This document shows positions 26,280 to 33,996 of a stretch of 64,000 nt of DNA, piece after piece. This stretch comes from an uncultured Bacteroidales bacterium (GTDB lineage: Bacteria; Bacteroidota; Bacteroidia; Bacteroidales; Paludibacteraceae), in the NCBI GenBank assembly GCA_902800215.1, contig CADCDS010000002.1, forward strand, positions 1 to 64,000. Reading direction: 5' to 3'. The position numbers and the translations under genes were made by a program. Position 1 is the first letter of the stretch. Each line of letters starts with the position of its first letter. The notes under the pieces are model-generated. The model saw nothing but the letters and a program-made list of their open reading frames with translations, made no database searches and was not told where the DNA came from.

Positions 26280-27821
26280 AAAAACGAAGTTAATCGTGCC
26301 CATGGGGCTAAGAAAACAACCGTTTTCTTAACAGGAGCCACCGGCACGATGGGATATGCCGGAATGACGGAGATACTGAAGTATCCCGAGAACTATGACT
26401 TGCGTATCTTGGCTCGTCCGAGTAAGAAAAACAAGGAGTTACTCGAACCGCTAATCGCTAACCACTCATCGCTCACCGTTATCTGGGGTGACCTCACCAA
26501 ATATGACGATGTCCTGAAAGGCGTCACGGGCGCCGATATCGTGCTGCACGTAGGTGGTATGGTGTCGCCGCAAGCCGATTATCGTCCGAAAGCAACCTTG
26601 CGCACCAATATCTCAGCCGCTGAATATGTGACGAAAGCGGTGTTGGCGCAGCCGGAAGACAAACAACCGAAAGTGGTCTATATCGGTTCAGTGGCCCAGA
26701 TGGGTGATCGTCGGGAACCCCTCCATTGGGGTAGAGCCGGTGATCCGATCTGTGTGTCGGCGTACGATCATTACGGACTCACCAAAGCACAGGCGGAACG
26801 GATCATCACCGATTCCGGCATTAAGACCTGGGCTTCCCTCCGTCAATCGGGAATCCTCTATCCGGCGATTCTCAAGAACTACGACCCCATCATGTTCCAT
26901 GTGCCGATTCGTGGTGTCCTCGAATGGGCGACGGTGGAAGACAGCGGTAGGTTGTTGGAACGCGTTTGCCGTCCCGAAGTGCCGAAAACCTTCTGGAATA
27001 ACTACTATAACATCGGTTCCGGCGCAGAATACCGTTTGTCGAACTATGAGTTTGAGTGTCTGCTCTTAGACTGTATCGGTTGCCCGAAACCGGAGAAGAT
27101 CTTCAACGCCAACTGGTTTACCACCCGCAATTTCCATGGCATGTGGTATATCGATGGGGATAAACTGGAAGACTTCCTCCATTTCCGTGCGAACATTCCC
27201 GTGAAAGAGTACTTTGCGCAGATGGCGAAGGCAAAATCCTTACCCGCCGGTATTAAGTTTGCTTCCAAAACCCACATCGCCAAACTCTTCCCGCATTGCG
27301 TCAAGTTAGCGATGCGTTTCATGGCGAACAGTAAGGAACATGGTACGCAATGGTGGATTAAAAACAATATCGAACCGCGTATCCATGCGTATTATGGTTC
27401 GCTGGAAGCGTACAAACAGATTCCGGATTGGAAACATTTCGATGTGTCTCATAACAGTGAGACGCCTGTCATGCTCGACCACGGTTGGGATGAAACCAAG
27501 GATATCGATACCCTCACCGATGCGGAACTCAACAAAGCGGCTGCATTCCGGGGTGGTAAGTACTTAGGCAATGACATGTGGGAAGATGCGAACGGGAATA
27601 CCTTCAAAGCCGGTCGTCGTCTCATCCTCTTAGGAGGTCACTGGTCGCCCTTCGATATGCCGTACCCATATGCCCATGAACCGAAAGAGAAACAGATCCC
27701 CTGGCATTGGGATGAGGTAGCGAAGCAGAATCCGTTCTTCGCGCAACTCTGGGCACCGCTCCACGATGCCAATGAGAATAATATCTATGGCCCGGAAGTT
27801 TTTGCCGGATGGGAGAAGTAA
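26277..27821 (+). CDS. NAD(P)-dependent epimerase/dehydratase family protein, long form
   Basis: The 514-residue extended SDR has the GATGTMGYAG nucleotide-binding motif at about 20-29 and the catalytic Y166-xxx-K170 in YDHYGLTKAQ. The first 300 residues look like a sugar-nucleotide or sterol-type SDR. The last 200 residues (LDHGWDETKD, LGGHWSPFDMPYPYAHEP) are an extra domain that I do not recognise. No sugar operon surrounds it, so the substrate is unknown. The DEAD-box gene follows after 38 bp of octad repeats. Confidence 0.8.
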   Translation: MKNEVNRAHGAKKTTVFLTGATGTMGYAGMTEILKYPENYDLRILARPSKKNKELLEPLIANHSSLTVIWGDLTKYDDVLKGVTGADIVLHVGGMVSPQADYRPKATLRTNISAAEYVTKAVLAQPEDKQPKVVYIGSVAQMGDRREPLHWGRAGDPICVSAYDHYGLTKAQAERIITDSGIKTWASLRQSGILYPAILKNYDPIMFHVPIRGVLEWATVEDSGRLLERVCRPEVPKTFWNNYYNIGSGAEYRLSNYEFECLLLDCIGCPKPEKIFNANWFTTRNFHGMWYIDGDKLEDFLHFRANIPVKEYFAQMAKAKSLPAGIKFASKTHIAKLFPHCVKLAMRFMANSKEHGTQWWIKNNIEPRIHAYYGSLEAYKQIPDWKHFDVSHNSETPVMLDHGWDETKDIDTLTDAELNKAAAFRGGKYLGNDMWEDANGNTFKAGRRLILLGGHWSPFDMPYPYAHEPKEKQIPWHWDEVAKQNPFFAQLWAPLHDANENNIYGPEVFAGWEK

Positions 27822-27823
27822 AT

Positions 27824-27858
27824 CGTCATCTCGTCATAACGTAATAACGTCATAACGC
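27824..27858. repeat. Octad repeat before the DEAD-box helicase
   Basis: GTCATCTC/GTCATAAC/GTAATAAC/GTCATAAC units with 8-nt periodicity. They fill the intergenic gap. A relative occurs in frame in pcrA (32371-32406). Confidence 0.7.
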
Positions 27859-27859
27859 C

Positions 27860-29101
27860 ATGTACTTTGATGAATTAGCACTTTCGGATGAAGTCTTAGA
27901 CGCCCTGTGGGACATGCATTTCGATGAATGTACCCCTGTGCAGGAAAAGGCGATACCCGTGATCTTGGAAGGTCACGATGTCATTGCTTGTGCCCAGACG
28001 GGAACGGGAAAGACCGCCGCCTATATCTTGCCGTTGTTGACCAACCTCGCCTTTGACTCCCATGATCCCGATAAACTGAATGCCATCATCATGGCGCCTA
28101 CTCGGGAATTGGCGCAGCAGATCGACCAGCAGATGGAGGGATTTGGCTTCTACGTGCCTTTCTCGTCCGTCGCTATCTATGGCGGAAAAGACAACGGTGC
28201 CTGGGGAACACAGGTGACAGGTTTGCAACGCGGTGCGGATATCGTCATCGCTACACCGGGTCGGTTGCTCTCACAAATGAATATCTATAACATCGATTTC
28301 TCCGGTGTCAAGTATTTCATCCTCGATGAAGCAGACCGCATGCTCGACATGGGATTCTATGACGATATCATGACCATCGTGCGGAAATTGCCCAAGGAAC
28401 GTCAGACGATCATGTTCTCAGCCACGATGCCGGAGAATATCCGTCGCATGGCGAAGGCGATCATGAACAATCCCGTGGAAGTGCAGATTGCCGTTTCCCG
28501 TCCGCCGGAAACGATCAAACAGATGCATGATTTTGTCGATGAAGGAGAAAAACCGGCGAAAGTGCAGGCAATGTTGGAAGGTAAGGACCTAAAAAAGGTG
28601 ATCATCTTTGCCGGCAAGAAGCAAAAAGTAAAAGATCTCACGCGCACGTTACGCGCAATCCATATAGATGCGCACGCGATGCATAGTGACCTCGAACAAC
28701 ACGAACGCGATCAGGTCATGTTGGATTTCCGGAACGGAAAGATCGATGTGCTGGTAGCCACTGACGTCGTGGCCCGTGGTATCGATGTGACGGATGTGCC
28801 GTTAGTCATCAACTACGACGTGCCGCATGATCCCGAAGATTATGTCCATCGTATCGGAAGAACGGCTCGTGCCGAGAACAGCGGAGAAGCGATGACACTC
28901 GTGTCACCGGACGATATACGTTATTGGAAAAGAATTGAAAAATTCCTTACAAATGGCGAATCCGCCACTCATTCGGGTAAAGGTTATTCAGGCGGTTCCC
29001 GACATTCTTCGCGAAACCAAGGGGGACATCCTCATAAGTCAAAAGGACGAGGCCGAGGGGGACATCATTCAAAGCCAAAGCCTCGGTCCGCAAATAACTG
29101 A
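27860..29101 (+). CDS. DEAD/DEAH box RNA helicase
   Basis: The 413-residue protein has the full motif series: AQTGTGKT (45-52), PTRELAQQ, TPGRLL, DEAD (about 155), SAT, and HRIGRTAR in the second RecA-like domain. It presumably remodels RNA in ribosome assembly or decay. The C-terminal tail of about 40 residues is rich in G, S, R, H and K (GGSRHSSRNQGGHPHKSKGR), as in RNA-binding tails of this family. That tail is encoded antisense to the conserved end of the converging methyltransferase gene (155-nt overlap). Confidence 0.93.
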   Translation: MYFDELALSDEVLDALWDMHFDECTPVQEKAIPVILEGHDVIACAQTGTGKTAAYILPLLTNLAFDSHDPDKLNAIIMAPTRELAQQIDQQMEGFGFYVPFSSVAIYGGKDNGAWGTQVTGLQRGADIVIATPGRLLSQMNIYNIDFSGVKYFILDEADRMLDMGFYDDIMTIVRKLPKERQTIMFSATMPENIRRMAKAIMNNPVEVQIAVSRPPETIKQMHDFVDEGEKPAKVQAMLEGKDLKKVIIFAGKKQKVKDLTRTLRAIHIDAHAMHSDLEQHERDQVMLDFRNGKIDVLVATDVVARGIDVTDVPLVINYDVPHDPEDYVHRIGRTARAENSGEAMTLVSPDDIRYWKRIEKFLTNGESATHSGKGYSGGSRHSSRNQGGHPHKSKGRGRGGHHSKPKPRSANN

Positions 29102-30287
29102 GTGCTTGTTCACGCGTCAACGCGACATTCGGAAAGGCTTCCTTACGGAGGTCTTTCGTCATAGATAGGCTATGCTGCGGCGCGATGCCCTTTCCGCGCT
29201 CTTCGCCCAAACCGAATCCCGTCGAGATACAGGTCAACTGCGTACTCAACCAATCGATGATCTCTTTGTATTTAAACGGATAAGCCGTCGCAAAACGGTC
29301 CGAATACCGAATGGCCCAATCGTCCGGATGCTGTAACCAGCTCCGCATCACCGGCATATATTCCGGATGAGGCATATTATTTTCCTTCTTCGGCGCCTTG
29401 ATCTTCACCGGCTCCACAACTCCATCGAACTTACGCAACGCGCAAACATAGAATCCTTCGCCTTTGGTCTTATGCGGATAGAAATGGTAACCTACCGTTC
29501 CTTCGGTGATACCCCACGTCGGATCATAATCGACAGGCAGCACTTCGGCACCTAAAGTCTCGGCTAACCATTCCACGTTCTTCTCGTTCTCTTCCTGATT
29601 AAACGTGCAGGTCGAATAGATCAGTATTCCGCCGGGTTTGAGTGCATCCCAGACATCCATGAGGATAGCGCGTTGCCGTTCTGCACAGGCCTTGACAGCC
29701 TTGAGACTCCATTCGTTCCGTGCCTGTTCATCTTTACGGAACATGCCTTCACCGGAACAGGGCGCATCGACTAAGATGCAGTCAAACAGATGCCTGCATC
29801 GTTCGCCGTACTCTTCCGCCGTGTTATGGGTTACCACGGTGTTACCGTTGCCCCATTTCTGGATGTTCTCCGATAAGATGAACACGCGTTGACGCACCAC
29901 TTCGTTGCTGAGCAGCAGTCCGTCTCCGCCGAGAAACTCACTGATTAGCGTCGATTTGCCACCGGGGGCCGCACACAGATCCAGCACGATAGACGAGGTA
30001 TCGACATATTGTTCTAAAATCTGCTGAATGAACATCGAACTCGCTTCCTGCACATAGTAACAACCGGCATGGAATAAGGGATCTAACGTGAATTGCGGCC
30101 GTTGACTCAGATAATACCCGTCGATATGCCAAGGCACTTCTTCCGGTTCTCCTTCAAAAGTCAGCACATCCAGTTTGGTGTTGAGCCGAATCGAGGTAAC
30201 AGGCTCCGTTTCCAGCGCCCGAATCAGCAGTTCGGCTTCATTACCCATCTGCTGATGCATCGATTCTATGAACTCAACCGGTAACAT
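28947..30287 (-). CDS. RsmB/NOP2-family 16S rRNA m5C methyltransferase (RsmF-like)
   Basis: The 446-residue SAM-dependent RNA cytosine-5 methyltransferase has the SAM motif VLDLCAAPGGKST (about 100-112), VDAPCSGEGMFR with one catalytic cysteine, and YSTCTFNQEENE with the second. The C-terminal PUA-like region ends GFVKN-like (PLGFAKNVGNRLNNLYPNEWRIR). The start at 30287 is chosen because the longer ORF from 30335 begins inside the promoter. Its 3' end overlaps the helicase gene by 155 nt on the opposite strand. Confidence 0.87.
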   Translation of the reverse strand: MLPVEFIESMHQQMGNEAELLIRALETEPVTSIRLNTKLDVLTFEGEPEEVPWHIDGYYLSQRPQFTLDPLFHAGCYYVQEASSMFIQQILEQYVDTSSIVLDLCAAPGGKSTLISEFLGGDGLLLSNEVVRQRVFILSENIQKWGNGNTVVTHNTAEEYGERCRHLFDCILVDAPCSGEGMFRKDEQARNEWSLKAVKACAERQRAILMDVWDALKPGGILIYSTCTFNQEENEKNVEWLAETLGAEVLPVDYDPTWGITEGTVGYHFYPHKTKGEGFYVCALRKFDGVVEPVKIKAPKKENNMPHPEYMPVMRSWLQHPDDWAIRYSDRFATAYPFKYKEIIDWLSTQLTCISTGFGLGEERGKGIAPQHSLSMTKDLRKEAFPNVALTREQALSYLRTEALALNDVPLGLVLLTYEDVPLGFAKNVGNRLNNLYPNEWRIRHL

Positions 30288-30304
30288 TTTTCGCAAATTT
30301 GGTG

Positions 30305-30335
30305 CAAAATTACAAATTTTTTTGCATATATGCAA
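30305..30335 (-). promoter_or_regulatory. Promoter of the rRNA methyltransferase gene
   Basis: On the minus strand TTGCATATATG is followed, 20 bp after TTG, by TAATTTTGC. Its -33 element is the same palindrome used by the divergent pcrA promoter. Confidence 0.8.
30322..30335. promoter_or_regulatory. Shared palindromic -33 element
   Basis: The perfect 14-bp palindrome TTGCATATATGCAA supplies TTG in both orientations. Each TTG is exactly 20 bp from a TAATTTTG box on its own side. Confidence 0.8.
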
Positions 30336-30352
30336 GTTTTTTTGTAATTTTG
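30322..30352 (+). promoter_or_regulatory. Promoter of pcrA/uvrD
   Basis: TTGCATATATG is followed, 20 bp after TTG, by TAATTTTG. The ATG at 30362 is only 9 nt beyond, giving a nearly leaderless message. Confidence 0.8.
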
Positions 30353-30361
30353 TGCCCGATT

Positions 30362-32650
30362 ATGGATTTTTTGGACCAATTGAACGCTTCCCAACGGGAG
30401 GCGGTGACATATACGGAAGGTGCGTCGCTCATTGTGGCGGGTGCCGGATCAGGGAAGACAAGGGTGCTGACCTATCGCATCGCTTATCTGTTGCAGCAGG
30501 GTGTGCCGGCATCCCGGATCATGGCACTTACCTTCACCAACAAAGCTGCCCGGGAGATGAAAGAGCGAATAGAGAAATTAATCTCCAATGTCCAATCTCC
30601 AATCTCCAATCGAGATGCCTACAGGTACCTGGCAATGGGCACTTTCCACTCCACCTGTACGCGTCTTATACGCCCGTACGCGGATCTATTAGGATACACG
30701 CGTGATTTCTCGATCTACGACACCACAGATTCGAAATCGGTGATCAAAGCCATCTGTAAGGAGCAGGGACTGGATGAGAAAATCTATAAACCGGCAACGG
30801 TGCTGAGTCGCATCTCTATGGCCAAAAACAGCGGTATCGATTATCGGGAATATGGGCTGAACCAGCAGTTATTACGCGAAGATCGGGAGATGCGGATGTA
30901 TGATCTATCCACGGTGTATTCCCTCTATGAAGCGCGTCTGAAAGCCGCCAACGCGATGGACTTTGACGATCTGTTAATCAATATGTTACGATTAATGGAG
31001 ATCAGTCCTGAAGTGAAGCAGAAATACCAGCAGCAGTTTCAGTATATCTTAGTCGATGAGTACCAGGATACGAACTATATCCAGTTCAAATTAGTAGAGC
31101 GTCTGGCAGCACCGCAGAACAATATCTGCGTCGTCGGCGATGATGCGCAGAGTATCTATTCTTTCCGCGGTGCCGACATCCAAAATATCCTCAATTTCCG
31201 GCAGGTTTATCCGCAGGCAAAACTGTTCAAACTGGAACAAAACTACCGTTCTACTCAGAATATCGTTAATGCCGCTAATGCGCTGATTCATAAGAACCAG
31301 CATCAGATCGAGAAGACCGTTTATTCCGAGAAAGAAGAAGGTCAGCCTTTGTCGCTGCAACCTTATATGGACGATCGAACCGAAGCACTCGGTGTGGCCA
31401 CAAAAATAATGGCCGAAAGGCGAAAGGCGAAAGGCGAAAGGTACGGCTATAATGACTTTGCTGTCTTATATCGCACCAATGCGCAATCTCGTGTGATAGA
31501 AGGCGAATTGCGAAAACTGAACATCCCGTATCGCATTTACGGAGGCACCTCTTTCTACCAGCGCAAGGAGATCAAAGATGCTCTCGGCTATCTTCGTTTA
31601 GCGGTCAATGCACGGGATAACGAAGCACTGCTTCGTATCGTCGGTTTCCCTGGTAGAGGAATCGGGGATACGACAATGCGGAAAGTGGCAGAAAATGCCA
31701 TCGAGCATCATCGTTGTTACTTGGACGTCATGCGTTCCCCCGATGAGACGGGATTGGAGGTCGGTGCGGCAGTGAGGAAAAAACTGCAGACCTTTGCGCA
31801 GATGATCGACGGTTTCCATGACTTGAGTGAGACGATGGATGCCTATGCGTTCACGGAACATGTGCTCAAGATGTCGGGTGTGATGACAGCGCTGTCGATG
31901 GATAGGACACAGGAAGGCATTGACCGGGCGCAGAACGTGCAGGAGTTGCTCAATGCCATCCGGGAGTTTGTCGAACAACGGGCGAACGAAGGCATTGACT
32001 ATACCCCAATCACGGATTTCTTGAGTGAAGTCAGTCTGCAAACGGATCAGGATGAGAACCTGGCGGATACAACGGAACGGGTGACGCTGATGACCGTCCA
32101 TGCCGCGAAAGGTCTGGAGTTTCCGGTGGTGTTTATTGTAGGATTGGAAGAAAACCTCTTCCCGTCGCAGTTTGCTATCAAACCGCAGGAAATCGAAGAA
32201 GAGCGCCGTTTACTCTACGTCGCCATCACGCGTGCCATGGAGCAATGTCATTTGAGCTTTGCCCGCCAGCGTTTCCGCAACGGCACCTTCTCTTTTAACA
32301 GCTATTCCCGTTTCCTAAATGATATCGATAAGCGCTTCTTTGAACTCCAGCGCCCGGCGCCGGCAGCCCCTCGTCATGACGTTATTACGTCATTCCGTCA
32401 TCCCGAAAAACCGGCTACCCCAAAATCTCCAATCCCCGTAACCCGTAACCCGTCACCCGTAACCCCTTCTCCTTTCAAGCCCGACGAGAGAGTCTCCCAT
32501 CGCGTTTTCGGTGTCGGAACGGTGGTTCGAGTGTATCGGGATGAGGTGACCGAAAATGATAAGATTGAGATTCGTTTTGATACGCAGGGCACAAAAACCT
32601 TATTGCTGACGCATGCGAAGTTAGAGAAGATTTCTCCCGACTTTGCGTAA
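30362..32650 (+). CDS. ATP-dependent DNA helicase, UvrD/PcrA type
   Basis: The 762-residue superfamily 1A helicase has Walker A AGAGSGKTRVLTYR (about 28-41), LVDEYQDTN (motif II), GDDAQSIYSFRGAD (motif III), LEQNYRST (IV), VTLMTVHAAKGLEF (V) and LLYVAITRAM (VI). The C-terminal part has the Tudor-like VSHRVFGVGTVV segment. Three in-frame repeat tracts interrupt it: NVQSPISN at about 76, ERRKAKGER at about 352, and a P/T/S-rich linker at about 670-705. The upstream in-frame ATG (30299) lies within the promoter. Confidence 0.93.
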   Translation: MDFLDQLNASQREAVTYTEGASLIVAGAGSGKTRVLTYRIAYLLQQGVPASRIMALTFTNKAAREMKERIEKLISNVQSPISNRDAYRYLAMGTFHSTCTRLIRPYADLLGYTRDFSIYDTTDSKSVIKAICKEQGLDEKIYKPATVLSRISMAKNSGIDYREYGLNQQLLREDREMRMYDLSTVYSLYEARLKAANAMDFDDLLINMLRLMEISPEVKQKYQQQFQYILVDEYQDTNYIQFKLVERLAAPQNNICVVGDDAQSIYSFRGADIQNILNFRQVYPQAKLFKLEQNYRSTQNIVNAANALIHKNQHQIEKTVYSEKEEGQPLSLQPYMDDRTEALGVATKIMAERRKAKGERYGYNDFAVLYRTNAQSRVIEGELRKLNIPYRIYGGTSFYQRKEIKDALGYLRLAVNARDNEALLRIVGFPGRGIGDTTMRKVAENAIEHHRCYLDVMRSPDETGLEVGAAVRKKLQTFAQMIDGFHDLSETMDAYAFTEHVLKMSGVMTALSMDRTQEGIDRAQNVQELLNAIREFVEQRANEGIDYTPITDFLSEVSLQTDQDENLADTTERVTLMTVHAAKGLEFPVVFIVGLEENLFPSQFAIKPQEIEEERRLLYVAITRAMEQCHLSFARQRFRNGTFSFNSYSRFLNDIDKRFFELQRPAPAAPRHDVITSFRHPEKPATPKSPIPVTRNPSPVTPSPFKPDERVSHRVFGVGTVVRVYRDEVTENDKIEIRFDTQGTKTLLLTHAKLEKISPDFA
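30579..30611. repeat. Heptad repeat inside the pcrA-like gene
   Basis: CAATCTC/CAATGTC 7-nt units in frame, encoding SNVQSPISN in the 1A/1B region. Confidence 0.7.
31412..31441. repeat. Second heptad repeat inside the pcrA-like gene
   Basis: Four near-perfect AGGCGAA units in frame, encoding ERRKAKGER. Confidence 0.75.
32371..32466. repeat. Octad and heptad repeats in the pcrA-like C-terminal linker
   Basis: 8-nt CGTCATxx units at 32371-32406 and GTAACCC-type 7-nt units at 32436-32466 encode the variable linker before the Tudor-like end. Confidence 0.65.
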
Positions 32651-32707
32651 AAATTCTGTACTTTTTGTAAAAAAAACAACAAAAACGGCATTTTTGTAAA
32701 GTAAAAT

Positions 32708-32738
32708 TTGCAAAATTGCTTTTTTTGTTGTATCTTTG
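32708..32738 (+). promoter_or_regulatory. Promoter upstream of a gene-poor interval
   Basis: TTGCAAAATTG is followed, 20 bp after TTG, by TATCTTTGC. It drives the 32.74-33.0 kb interval, which has no conventional gene. Confidence 0.65.
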
Positions 32739-32741
32739 CAT

Positions 32742-33000
32742 GCGAAATTGATACACGCGTACAATTTAAGACCAGAAAAATACAACATTTAAAAACACAC
32801 CAATATCATGAGACAAATCAATACTATTCTGATCATCTGCGAATACCCCCCCCAGAGAAATAAGGGTATATTCGTTAGTCGATTAAGCAGGTTAAAATAT
32901 ATGTGAGTAAGTGGCAATGAAGCATTGTCGCTTGTTTTGCCGTGTGGGTAGAGGTAAAGTCCGGCCGAGGACTGAAAAGACGGCAAAAAGATCTTTGATT
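32742..33000 (+). ncRNA. Candidate structured RNA in the interval after pcrA
   Basis: This 259-nt interval starts at a good promoter and contains three stable hairpins. The first has CGAATACCC paired with GGGTATATTCG (2-nt bulge). The second is an 11-bp stem at 32909-32933 with an AAG loop. The third has a 9-bp TTTTGCCGT/ACGGCAAAA outer stem at 32935-32988 enclosing AGTCC/GGACT. It matches no RNA family that I can recognise. A short ORF with a C8 tract (32808-32906) overlaps it. Confidence 0.35.
32808..32906 (+). CDS. Possible 32-residue ORF with an eight-C tract
   Basis: The ORF begins MRQINTILIICEYPPQ and ends in RLKYM. The start resembles glycosyltransferase N-termini (ILIICEYPP), so it may be a gene remnant. 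The homopolymer of eight C at codons 13-16 could slip, but neither shifted frame extends far. It lies within the hairpin-rich interval. Confidence 0.2.
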   Translation: MRQINTILIICEYPPQRNKGIFVSRLSRLKYM

Positions 33001-33015
33001 TAGTGGATTTACCGC
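32999..33015. repeat. Left inverted repeat of the toxin-antitoxin cassette
   Basis: TTTAGTGGATTTACCGC. Its reverse complement, with one base missing, is at 33705-33720. The two enclose the promoter and both genes of the toxin-antitoxin pair. Confidence 0.6.
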
Positions 33016-33052
33016 AAAAAGAAAGAAATTTTGCACTTTTGTGCTGATTTAT

Positions 33053-33083
33053 TTGCGTATGTCAGAAAATAGTTGTAATTTTG
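33053..33083 (+). promoter_or_regulatory. Promoter of the ParE-type toxin-antitoxin operon
   Basis: TTGCGTATGTC is followed, 20 bp after TTG, by TAATTTTGC. The antitoxin ATG is 28 nt downstream. Confidence 0.75.
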
Positions 33084-33111
33084 CGACGAAAATCGCAAAA
33101 GCAAAACAACT

Positions 33112-33366
33112 ATGGCACAGGAAACATTAAAAAGTCTAATCGCTGTAATGATGACGCTTTCGGTGCAGGAGCAAGAACAAGTTATCTTCGAATTGCAGAA
33201 TAATGTTCGGCAGATGAATCATGTAGATGAATCTATCCGCCAGCAATTAATTGCAAGCGCAGAAGAAGGCATTGCAGAGATTCAGCGTGGTGAGTACTAC
33301 ACGAACGATGAAGTGCTCGAGCGAATGAACCAACGTTTGGAACGCAGATACGCAGTTGCTGTATGA
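33112..33366 (+). CDS. Antitoxin-like protein
   Basis: The 84-residue, largely helical acidic protein (VMMTLSVQEQEQVIFELQNNV, QQLIASAEEGIAEIQRGEYYTNDEVLERMNQRLERR) has the EGIAEIxxGxxxTxxEV style of addiction-module components that pair with ParE-type toxins. It overlaps the toxin gene by 4 nt (ATGA). Its role as antitoxin comes from position and this C-terminal pattern. No DNA-binding domain is obvious. Confidence 0.72.
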   Translation: MAQETLKSLIAVMMTLSVQEQEQVIFELQNNVRQMNHVDESIRQQLIASAEEGIAEIQRGEYYTNDEVLERMNQRLERRYAVAV

Positions 33367-33683
33367 GCGAGAAGATAGTTTGGTCTGATAGAGCAGAGAG
33401 AGCATATGGTCAGATAATTGACTATGTGGCAGATGAGTTTGGAACAACACGCGCAAGGCGCTATGCTGCAGAGGTGCATAAGGCAGTTGGTCAATTGCCG
33501 GAGAACCCGAAGATGGGACAGGTAGAACCTCTGCTGGAAGGTAGCCGATATGAGTTCCGCCGATTAGTGATAGGTCATCTAACAAAGATCATCTATCGTA
33601 TAACGGAAGAGCGTATAGAGATAGCAGATGTTTGGGATACGCGCATGAACCCCGAAGAATTGGTAGCGCGTTTCGAGAAATAA
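33363..33683 (+). CDS. RelE/ParE family toxin
   Basis: The 106-residue protein has the RelE/ParE superfamily pattern: IVWSDRAERAYGQIIDYVADEFG at the N-terminus, AVGQLPENPKMGQ in the middle, and YEFRRLVIGHLTKIIYRITEERIEIADVWDTRMNP at the C-terminus. ParE members inhibit gyrase, while RelE members cleave mRNA; the target is not determined here. It is followed by a terminator at 33702 and enclosed by inverted repeats. Confidence 0.88.
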   Translation: MSEKIVWSDRAERAYGQIIDYVADEFGTTRARRYAAEVHKAVGQLPENPKMGQVEPLLEGSRYEFRRLVIGHLTKIIYRITEERIEIADVWDTRMNPEELVARFEK

Positions 33684-33701
33684 ACGAAGAATAGAGAATA
33701 T

Positions 33702-33738
33702 AAAGCGGTAATCCACTAAAACGGACTACCGCTTTTTT
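33702..33738 (+). terminator. Terminator of the toxin-antitoxin operon
   Basis: AAAGCGGTA paired with TACCGCTTT with inner ATCC/GGAC and a T6 run. The 5' half of the stem doubles as the right inverted repeat. Confidence 0.8.
33705..33720. repeat. Right inverted repeat of the toxin-antitoxin cassette
   Basis: GCGGTAATCCACTAAA matches the reverse complement of 32999-33015 apart from one missing base. Confidence 0.6.
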
Positions 33739-33739
33739 A

Positions 33740-33996
33740 TGTGGTCGTTACCTGGTCGTTACGGGGGTATATCGGGGTAATATCGTATCCCACATTACCT
33801 TATATATACATAGTATATATCCCGTGATTTTGAAAAAATGAAATGACAAAGCGACAAAGCGACAACAATTGTCCCTTAGGTCGGATCCCATCCGACACCC
33901 AAAAACACCGTGCATTTTTCTCGCATCCTTGCGAGAACCCAAAATAGAATAACATAAAAAACACAAAGATAGAAAATTTTAAATACATAATACATT
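33740..33996. other. Leader region of the giant gene with short repeats and hairpins
   Basis: This gap contains TGGTCGTTAC repeats (33741-33762), CGACAAAG octads (about 33845-33870) and two hairpins: GTCGGAT/ATCCGAC at 33880-33896 and TTCTCGCA/TGCGAGAA at 33918-33937. No promoter of the usual 20-bp type and no gene is seen. Confidence 0.5.
33918..33937. repeat. REP-like hairpin upstream of the giant gene
   Basis: TTCTCGCA, TCCT loop, TGCGAGAA. The same hairpin with a compensated base pair change (C-G to T-A) is in the RAYT gene at 44243-44262. Confidence 0.6.

Noticed and set aside
30299..30361. Earlier ATG for the pcrA-like gene
   Set aside because: It lies upstream of the TAATTTTG box and so cannot be in the message. 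The same reasoning moved the starts of 2249-3628, 3872, 4572, 28947-30287, 43779 and 61565.
32951..32973. GAGGTAAAGTCCGG resembles a conserved stretch of RNase P RNA
   Set aside because: The rest of the RNase P RNA core, including the conserved 3' ACAGAA region, is not present nearby and the interval is too short.
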